From Aeromicrobium marinum DSM 15272 (lineage in GTDB: Bacteria > Actinomycetota > Actinomycetes > Propionibacteriales > Nocardioidaceae): a stretch of DNA of 64,000 nucleotides. Position numbers and translations under genes: made by a program. Under the pieces are notes generated by a model. That model was not told the DNA's origin and did not search any database. It was given only the letters and a program-made list of their open reading frames with translations. This document shows positions 58,609 to 64,000 of this stretch, in pieces (positions within the stretch are counted from its first letter, which is position 1; every line of letters starts with the position of its first letter). Location of the stretch: positions 2,284,686 through 2,348,685 of the forward strand of contig NZ_CM001024.1 in assembly GCF_000160775.2 (NCBI RefSeq), written 5' to 3'.

Positions 58609-59291
58609 CCGGCCGGTGGGGGTTCGGCCGGGGGCTCCTCGACCGGGGGTTCGGGTTCGGGCGCGGGTTCGGGCTCGGGAGGAGGCGGCGGCTCGGCCAG
58701 GCCGAAGGTGGCACTGCCCGGCTCACCGCCCAGGGTTCCCAGCTGGATCGTGTACTCACCGGCCCCGACGAACGGCTCGGCCCCCACGCACCCGGCTCGC
58801 CCGGTCCACGTGACGGCGGTCGAGGTGACCCATCGCGGGGTGAGGGGGACGGGCTGGGCGATCAGCGAGGAGGTGCACACCGTGGAGTCGTAGACCGGCC
58901 GTCCGCCGGAGCTGATGATGACCAGCAGCTCGGCGTCCTCGGCGGTGAGGGTGCACGGGGTCTCGCTCGACGTCGACACCGCCAGGTCGACCCGGATGTC
59001 GCCCCCGGCCTGCTGTCCGGCCGGCACGGTGGGGGTGATGCGGACGGTCCGCGGGTCGCACCCGTCGCCGGAGGAGGCCAGGGACACCTCGCTGACGCCC
59101 GGGGCAGGTTCGACCGGGTCCGGCTCGGGTGCGGCCGTGGACGGGGTGGGCGTCGCGACCGGCGCCGGGGACTCGTCATCGTTGCCGACCAGACCGGCGA
59201 CGAGCCAGACCACGGCGACGACCACCGCGAGGGCCAGGGCGAGCGCGATGCGGCGGCGACGGTAGACCGCGGGCGACACCGGACGACTCAC
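58605..59291 (-). CDS. Membrane-anchored Pro-rich extracellular protein, hypothetical
   Basis: A 228-residue protein: short cytosolic part (PVSPAVYRRRR), one membrane helix (IALALALAVVVAVVWLVAG), then an outer region rich in Pro/Thr/Glu with four Cys and a C-terminal repeat of Pro-Glu. The folded middle (RITPTVPAGQQAGG... PCTLTAED) resembles a DUF4232-like beta-sandwich. GTG start at 59291. Function unknown; wall-associated by layout. Confidence 0.6.
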   Translation of the reverse strand: MSRPVSPAVYRRRRIALALALAVVVAVVWLVAGLVGNDDESPAPVATPTPSTAAPEPDPVEPAPGVSEVSLASSGDGCDPRTVRITPTVPAGQQAGGDIRVDLAVSTSSETPCTLTAEDAELLVIISSGGRPVYDSTVCTSSLIAQPVPLTPRWVTSTAVTWTGRAGCVGAEPFVGAGEYTIQLGTLGGEPGSATFGLAEPPPPPEPEPAPEPEPPVEEPPAEPPPAG

Positions 59292-59338
59292 TCGCCCACC
59301 GTATGCGGCGACCACCGTCGTGCGAGGATCGACGCGCC

Positions 59339-60220
59339 ATGACCCCGTCCCCCACCGACGTCGCCGCCCTCCACACGGTGCTGCTCGACTGGTTCGACCG
59401 CCACGCCCGTGACCTGCCCTGGCGACGCGACCCCTCGCCGTGGCCGGTGCTCGTCTCGGAGCTGATGCTCCAGCAGACACCGGTGGTGCGGGTGCTGCCG
59501 GTCTTCGAGGCGTGGATGCTGCGGTGGCCCGCGCCGCCCGACCTGGCCGCCGAACCGGCCGGTGAGGCGGTCCGTGCCTGGGGCCGGCTCGGCTACCCCC
59601 GTCGGGCGCTGCGCCTGCACGCCGCCGCCGTCGCGATCGTGGAGCAGCACGGCGGCGACGTGCCCGCGGACCACGACGACCTGCTGGCCCTGCCCGGCGT
59701 GGGCGAGTACACCGCTGCGGCGGTCGCGTCCTTCGCCTTCGGGCAGCGTCACGTCGTGCTCGACACCAACGTGCGGCGGGTCCTGGCCCGGGTCGCGGAC
59801 GGACAGCAGTACCCCGCCCCCGCGGTCACGGCAGCCGAGCGTCGCCTCGCCGGCTCCGTGCTGCCCGAGGTCGGGGCCCACCGATGGGCCGCCGCGACGA
59901 TGGAGCTCGGCGCCACCGTGTGCACCGCCCGCTCACCGCGGTGCGGGGACTGTCCCGTCGCCGACCTCTGCCGGTGGCGCGCCGCAGGTCACCCCGAGCA
60001 CGTCGGTCCACCGCGCCGCGGACAGGCGTGGGACGGCACCGACCGGCAGTGCCGCGGCCGGCTGCTGGCGGTGCTGCGTGACAGCACGGACCCCGTGACG
60101 CTGGCGCAGCTCGAGGCCGCGTGGCCCGACCAGCAGCAGCGCATGCGGTGCCTCGACTCGCTCGTCGCCGACGGACTGGTGCAGCCGGCAGCCGGCAGCA
60201 CCTACACCCTGCCGGGCTGA
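59339..60220 (+). CDS. mutY: A/G-specific adenine glycosylase
   Basis: A 293-residue base-excision glycosylase removing adenine mispaired with 8-oxoguanine. SELMLQQTPVVRV includes the catalytic Glu, LPGVGEYTAAAVASFA the HhH motif, and CTARSPRCGDCPVADLC binds the 4Fe-4S cluster. The C-terminal Nudix-like domain is reduced, as in other actinobacterial MutY proteins. ATG at 59339, converging on clpC with a strong hairpin between. Confidence 0.94.
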   Translation: MTPSPTDVAALHTVLLDWFDRHARDLPWRRDPSPWPVLVSELMLQQTPVVRVLPVFEAWMLRWPAPPDLAAEPAGEAVRAWGRLGYPRRALRLHAAAVAIVEQHGGDVPADHDDLLALPGVGEYTAAAVASFAFGQRHVVLDTNVRRVLARVADGQQYPAPAVTAAERRLAGSVLPEVGAHRWAAATMELGATVCTARSPRCGDCPVADLCRWRAAGHPEHVGPPRRGQAWDGTDRQCRGRLLAVLRDSTDPVTLAQLEAAWPDQQQRMRCLDSLVADGLVQPAAGSTYTLPG

Positions 60221-60237
60221 CCCCGGCGCCACGACGG

Positions 60238-60275
60238 CAGGAGGCCCGGAACCCTGACGGGTCCCGGGCCTCCTG
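60238..60275. terminator. Bidirectional terminator between mutY and clpC
   Basis: Perfect 12-bp arms 60238-60249 (CAGGAGGCCCGG) and 60264-60275, extended inside by ACCC/GGGT. It lies between convergent stops at 60220 and 60288. Confidence 0.85.
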
Positions 60276-60287
60276 GTGTCAGGTCGG

Positions 60288-62801
60288 TCAGTCGCTGGTG
60301 CCGGCCTCGACCGCGAGCGGATCGGTGCCCTCGGTCAGCTCCAGATCGGCCTTCGCGGTGCCCTCGAAGGTGAAGACCGCCGAGACGCCCTCGCCCTCGA
60401 CGTCGACCAGCACGATCTGGCCGGGACGCAGCTCGCCGAACAACATCTTCTCGGCCATCGCGTCCTCGATCTCGCGCTGCACCGTCCGCCGCAACGGACG
60501 AGCGCCGAGCACCGGGTCGAAGCCCCGCTTGGACAGCAGCTCCTTGGCCGCGGTCGTGAGCTCGATGCCCATGTCCTTATCCTTGAGCCGGGTCTCCAGC
60601 GAGCTGATCATCATGTCGACCATCGCCATGATCTCGTCCTGCGTGAGCGGCGGGAACACGACGATCTCGTCGACTCGGTTCAGGAACTCCGGCCGGAAGT
60701 GCTGCTTGAGCTCCTCGGAGACCTTCGCCTTCATCTTGTCGTAGGACCCCTGCACGTCGCCCACCTGGCTGAAGCCGAGGTTGACACCCTTGGCGATGTC
60801 GCGCGTGCCGAGGTTCGTGGTCATGATGATGACGGTGTTCTTGAAGTCGATGACCCGTCCCTGGCTGTCGGTCAGACGACCTTCCTCCAGGATCTGCAAC
60901 AACGAGTTGAAGATGTCCGGGTGCGCCTTCTCGACCTCGTCGAACAGCACGACGCTGAAGGGCTTGCGGCGCACCTTCTCGGTGAGCTGGCCGCCCTCCT
61001 CGTAGCCGACGTAGCCGGGAGGCGAACCGAACAGCCGGCTGACGGTGTGCTTCTCGCTGTACTCGCTCATGTCGAGCTGGATCAGCGCGTCGTCGTCACC
61101 GAACAGGAAGTTGGCCAGCGTCTTGGACAGCCAGGTCTTGCCGACGCCCGACGGCCCGGCGAAGATGAACGACCCGCCCGGACGCTTCGGGTCCTTGAGA
61201 CCCGCGCGGGTGCGGCGGATCGCCCGCGACAGCGCCTTGATGGCCTCGTGCTGACCGATGACGCGCTTGCCGAGCTCGGCCTCCATGTTCAGCAGGCGGC
61301 TGGACTCCTCCTCGCTCAGCTTCACGATCGGGATGCCGGTGGCGAGCGCCAGGACCTCGGCGATGAGCTCCTCGTCGACGACGGCGACGACGTCCATGTC
61401 GCCGGCCTTCCACTGACGCTCCCGCTCGTTCTTGGCCGCGATGAGCTTCTTCTCCTCGTCGCGCATCGAGGCCGCAGCCTCGAAGTCCTGCGCGTCGATG
61501 GCGCCCTCCTTGCGGCGGCGCACGTCCGAGATCTTCTCGTCGAACTCCTTGAGGTCCGGCGGAGCCGTCATCCGGCGGATGCGCAGGCGCGAGCCCGCCT
61601 CGTCGACCAGGTCGATCGCCTTGTCCGGCAGGAACCGGTCGGAGACGTACCGGTCGGCCAGGGTGGCCGCGGCCACCAGCGCCTCGTCGGTGATCGTGAC
61701 GCGGTGGTGCGCCTCGTAGCGGTCGCGCAGACCCTTGAGCATCTCGATCGTGTGCGCGACCGAGGGCTCCGGCACCTGGATGGGCTGGAACCGGCGCTCG
61801 AGCGCGGCGTCCTTCTCGAAGTGCTTGCGGAACTCGTCGAGCGTCGTGGCGCCGATCGTCTGCAGCTCGCCGCGGGCCAGCATCGGCTTGAGGATGCTGG
61901 CGGCGTCGATCGCGCCCTCGGCGGCACCCGCACCCACCAGGGTGTGGATCTCGTCGATGAACAAGATGATGTCGCCGCGGGTGCGGATCTCCTTGAGCAC
62001 CTTCTTGAGGCGCTCCTCGAAGTCACCGCGGTAGCGGGACCCGGCGACGAGCGCACCGAGGTCGAGCGTGTAGATCTGCTTGTCCTTGAGGGTCTCGGGC
62101 ACGTCACCGCGCACGATGTCCTGCGCCAGACCCTCGACGACGGTGGTCTTGCCGACGCCGGGCTCGCCAATCAGCACCGGGTTGTTCTTGGTGCGGCGCG
62201 ACAGGACCTGCATGACGCGCTCGATCTGGTTCTCGCGCCCGATGACCGGGTCCAGCTTGCCCTCGCGGGCGGCCTGGGTGAGGTTGCGACCGAACTGGTC
62301 GAGCACCGCGGAGGTGGCGGGGGCGTTGTCGGCGGGGGCGCCGGCGGCCTCGGCCTCCTTGCCCTGGAAGCCCTGGACGAGCTGGATGACCTGCTGGCGG
62401 ACCCGGTTGAGGTCGGCGCCGAGCTTGACCAGCACCTGGGCGGCGACGCCCTCGCCCTCGCGGATCAGACCGAGCAGGATGTGCTCGGTACCGATGTAGT
62501 TGTGGCCCAGCTGCAGCGCCTCGCGCAGGCTCAGCTCGAGGACCTTCTTGGCGCGCGGCGTGAACGGGATGTGCCCGCTCGGCGCCTGCTGGCCCTGGCC
62601 GATGATGTCCTCGACCTGGGCGCGCACCGCCTCGAGCGAGATGTCGAGACTCTCCAGCGCCTTCGCCGCGACGCCCTCACCCTCGTGGATGAGTCCGAGG
62701 AGGATGTGCTCGGTACCGATGTAGTTGTGGCTGAGCATCCGCGCTTCTTCCTGCGCGAGCACGACCACCCGGCGGGCCCGGTCGGTGAATCTTTCGAACA
62801 T
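60288..62801 (-). CDS. clpC: ATP-dependent Clp protease ATP-binding subunit ClpC
   Basis: An 837-residue AAA+ unfoldase that feeds substrates to ClpP. Two N-domain repeats ([34 protein letters not shown]), D1 Walker [10 protein letters not shown], a UVR-like middle domain, D2 Walker [10 protein letters not shown] and Walker [14 protein letters not shown] are all present. The C-terminus carries the tail of the long actinobacterial ClpC1. ATG at 62801 after AGAGGGGG. A TAGACT hexamer at 62837-62832 may be the -10. Confidence 0.97.
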   Translation of the reverse strand: MFERFTDRARRVVVLAQEEARMLSHNYIGTEHILLGLIHEGEGVAAKALESLDISLEAVRAQVEDIIGQGQQAPSGHIPFTPRAKKVLELSLREALQLGHNYIGTEHILLGLIREGEGVAAQVLVKLGADLNRVRQQVIQLVQGFQGKEAEAAGAPADNAPATSAVLDQFGRNLTQAAREGKLDPVIGRENQIERVMQVLSRRTKNNPVLIGEPGVGKTTVVEGLAQDIVRGDVPETLKDKQIYTLDLGALVAGSRYRGDFEERLKKVLKEIRTRGDIILFIDEIHTLVGAGAAEGAIDAASILKPMLARGELQTIGATTLDEFRKHFEKDAALERRFQPIQVPEPSVAHTIEMLKGLRDRYEAHHRVTITDEALVAAATLADRYVSDRFLPDKAIDLVDEAGSRLRIRRMTAPPDLKEFDEKISDVRRRKEGAIDAQDFEAAASMRDEEKKLIAAKNERERQWKAGDMDVVAVVDEELIAEVLALATGIPIVKLSEEESSRLLNMEAELGKRVIGQHEAIKALSRAIRRTRAGLKDPKRPGGSFIFAGPSGVGKTWLSKTLANFLFGDDDALIQLDMSEYSEKHTVSRLFGSPPGYVGYEEGGQLTEKVRRKPFSVVLFDEVEKAHPDIFNSLLQILEEGRLTDSQGRVIDFKNTVIIMTTNLGTRDIAKGVNLGFSQVGDVQGSYDKMKAKVSEELKQHFRPEFLNRVDEIVVFPPLTQDEIMAMVDMMISSLETRLKDKDMGIELTTAAKELLSKRGFDPVLGARPLRRTVQREIEDAMAEKMLFGELRPGQIVLVDVEGEGVSAVFTFEGTAKADLELTEGTDPLAVEAGTSD

Positions 62802-62934
62802 GAAGCCCCCTCTGTTGGCTTGGTTCCAGTCAGTCTAGTTGGCACCTGTTCACCGCGCCGCGGATGTCCAGATGCTTCACACAACCGTCACGGGCGCTCC
62901 CGCGTTCCGGTGTTCACTCTCGGCGCAATCGGAG

Positions 62935-62958
62935 GTTTCCCAGGACATCCTGGGAAAC
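62935..62958. promoter_or_regulatory. Perfect 24-bp palindrome upstream of the DUF4287 gene
   Basis: GTTTCCCAGGA/TCCTGGGAAAC arms (11 bp) separated by two bases, 62935-62958. It lies in the 240-bp intergenic region between divergent clpC and the DUF4287 gene, about 85 bases from the latter. The size and symmetry fit a repressor-dimer site; no -10 or -35 matches are convincing. Confidence 0.6.
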
Positions 62959-63041
62959 AGTCACCTGACCCTTGTTGCACCAGGGGTGAGGTGACCGGAA
63001 AGGTGGTCCGGAGCACACACGACCAGCGCGAAGGATCGCCC

Positions 63042-63332
63042 ATGTCTGCCCAGAGCTACCTGACGACCATCGAGACGAAGACCGGCCTCACCCCGCGCCA
63101 ACTCGTCGCAAACGCGGCGGAGGCAGGGTTCTCCGGTCCGGACGTCGCCGTCGCCCCGTGCGCCGCATGGTTCAAGGAGACGTACGGGTTGGGCCACGGC
63201 CATGCCATGACCATGGCTCAGGTCGTCAAGCAGCTCGACCGGATCGACCTGAGGAACGAAGGCATCACCGAACCCCCGACCGGCAGCATCGGCCGGCTCT
63301 GGCTCGACGGCAAGGACACCTGTCCCTCGTGA
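63042..63332 (+). CDS. DUF4287 protein
   Basis: A 96-residue protein with the DUF4287 pattern: YLTTIETKTGLTPRQLVANA and a C-terminal KQLDRIDLRNEG. The fold resembles a short helical domain of unknown role. It lies where lsr2 stands in mycobacteria, but the sequence has no Lsr2 features. ATG at 63042 after AAGGA. A weak hairpin (about 63331-63357) separates it from lysS. Confidence 0.8.
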   Translation: MSAQSYLTTIETKTGLTPRQLVANAAEAGFSGPDVAVAPCAAWFKETYGLGHGHAMTMAQVVKQLDRIDLRNEGITEPPTGSIGRLWLDGKDTCPS

Positions 63333-63368
63333 CGCGGTGGCACCGCCGCGCTCACGACCGTCGGAGGA

Positions 63369-64000
63369 TCATTCGGCGCGTTGGGTCGGGAACAGGATCG
63401 CCTCGCGGATGCCGATGCCGAGCAGCAGCATGACCAGGCGGTCGACGCCGAGGCCGAGACCACCGGCCGGCGGCATGCCGAACTCCAGGGCGCGGAGGAA
63501 GTCCTCGTCGACGTCGTTGGCCTCGGGGTCGCCGGCCGCGGCCAGGCGAGCCTGCTCCTCCAGCCGCTCGCGCTGGACGACCGGGTCGTTGAGCTCGGAG
63601 TAGGCGGGGGCGAGCTCGACGCCGTTGATGATGAGGTCCCACGCCTCGACCAGGCCGGGCTCGGTCCGGTGCTTCTTGGCCAGCGGCCGGACCGACTCGG
63701 GGTAGTCGCGCACGAAGGTCGGCCGGATCAGGGTGTGCTCGACGAGCTTCTCGTACAGCTCGAGGACGATCTCGCCGGCGTCCCACCCGTCGCGCAGGGC
63801 CACGTCGTGGCGGGCGGCGAGGGTGCGCAGGTGGTGGGCCGGGGTGCTGACGTCGACGGTCTCACCGACCGCCTCGCTGACCAGCCCGTGCACCGTCGCG
63901 TGGCGCCACTCGGCCTCCAGGTCGATCGTCGAGCCGTCGCGACCCGTGACGACGGTCCGGCCCACGGCGCGAGCAGCGTCGACGACCAGCTCACGGGTCA
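63369..64000 (-). CDS. lysS: Lysyl-tRNA synthetase, class II (C-terminal part)
   Basis: The last 210 codons of lysyl-tRNA synthetase; the 5' portion lies beyond base 64000. The class II core is visible: [34 protein letters not shown] and [16 protein letters not shown] (motif 3 with the ATP-binding Arg). The C-terminus [10 protein letters not shown] is typical. It would charge tRNA-Lys. Conserved neighbour of clpC. Confidence 0.94.
   Translation of the reverse strand, partial: TRELVVDAARAVGRTVVTGRDGSTIDLEAEWRHATVHGLVSEAVGETVDVSTPAHHLRTLAARHDVALRDGWDAGEIVLELYEKLVEHTLIRPTFVRDYPESVRPLAKKHRTEPGLVEAWDLIINGVELAPAYSELNDPVVQRERLEEQARLAAAGDPEANDVDEDFLRALEFGMPPAGGLGLGVDRLVMLLLGIGIREAILFPTQRAE

Noticed and set aside
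62802..63041. A lsr2 gene or a ClgR box upstream of clpC.
   Set aside because: No Lsr2-like frame exists in the interval and I could not find a convincing ClgR motif.

Overview
The window is GC-rich chromosomal DNA from an actinobacterium. The lineage evidence is a DUF3073 protein, ribosomal protein bS22 next to a small BdtA-like HTH protein, a BldN-like sigma factor, a radA-disA-mutY-clpC-lysS block, a two-gene 10-methyl-fatty-acid (tmsA/tmsB) operon and many leaderless promoters. I infer a Nocardioidaceae-type organism (Nocardioides/Aeromicrobium-like). This rests on gene content remembered from known genomes, not on any search. The region is densely coded, with about 70 protein genes and three tRNAs. 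I see no integrase, transposase, CRISPR array or rRNA.

Layout. 1-7.8 kb: amino-acid permease, ArsR/AHSA1 pair, YhhN, PlsC-type acyltransferase, alpha/beta hydrolase, DEDDh exonuclease, SDR, membrane protein and exonuclease III. 7.9-11.6 kb: tmsB-tmsA, pirin and a small metallopeptidase on the minus strand. 11.65-17.1 kb: tRNA-Glu, a secreted CHAP/SLH protein, a very unusual SRPBCC/thiolase-like/crotonase fusion, a small membrane peptide and glutamyl-Q tRNA(Asp) synthetase. 17.7-21.3 kb: hydrolase, then a TetR-MMPL exporter pair. 21.3-25.3 kb: a tightly overlapping operon of cysteine dioxygenase, rhodanese and a four-gene OpuC-type ABC importer. 25.4-27.8 kb: tRNA-Asp, tRNA-Phe with a duplicated 3' end and terminator, and a gene fusing DUF429 to an alarmone (ppGpp) synthetase domain. 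27.8-31.9 kb: sterol desaturase/TetR/SDR, valine-type dehydrogenase and DUF3073. 32-36.7 kb: purM/purF, SRPBCC-P450 pair and a sterol-carrier-like protein. 36.8-40.6 kb: cobS/cobU, MBL hydrolase, VanY-like lipoprotein and an SCO6745-like protein. 40.7-51.2 kb: glutaredoxin, acyl-CoA synthetase, HAD phosphatase, BldN-like sigma with its putative anti-sigma and a tiny coupled ORF between them, acyltransferase-epimerase-bS22-HTH, acuC, proC and a DUF4328 protein. 51.2-64 kb: SBF transporter, sugar isomerase, Ppx/GppA, cysteine-rich protein, VOC protein, radA-disA, a kinase/lipoprotein-like pair, mutY, clpC, DUF4287 and the 3' part of lysS.

Besides genes, the window carries several families of long palindromes at gene borders. 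Two intergenic repeat clusters (period 174 bp near 17.2-17.6 kb and 89 bp near 4.4-4.6 kb) share the same stem-loop modules. Both clusters lie between convergent genes. The elements with the least conventional explanation are the DUF429-alarmone synthetase fusion beside the tRNA scar, these palindrome families, and the three-domain fatty-acid-type fusion. Most promoters I could identify place a TANNNT -10 hexamer six to eight bases before the start codon, implying leaderless mRNAs.
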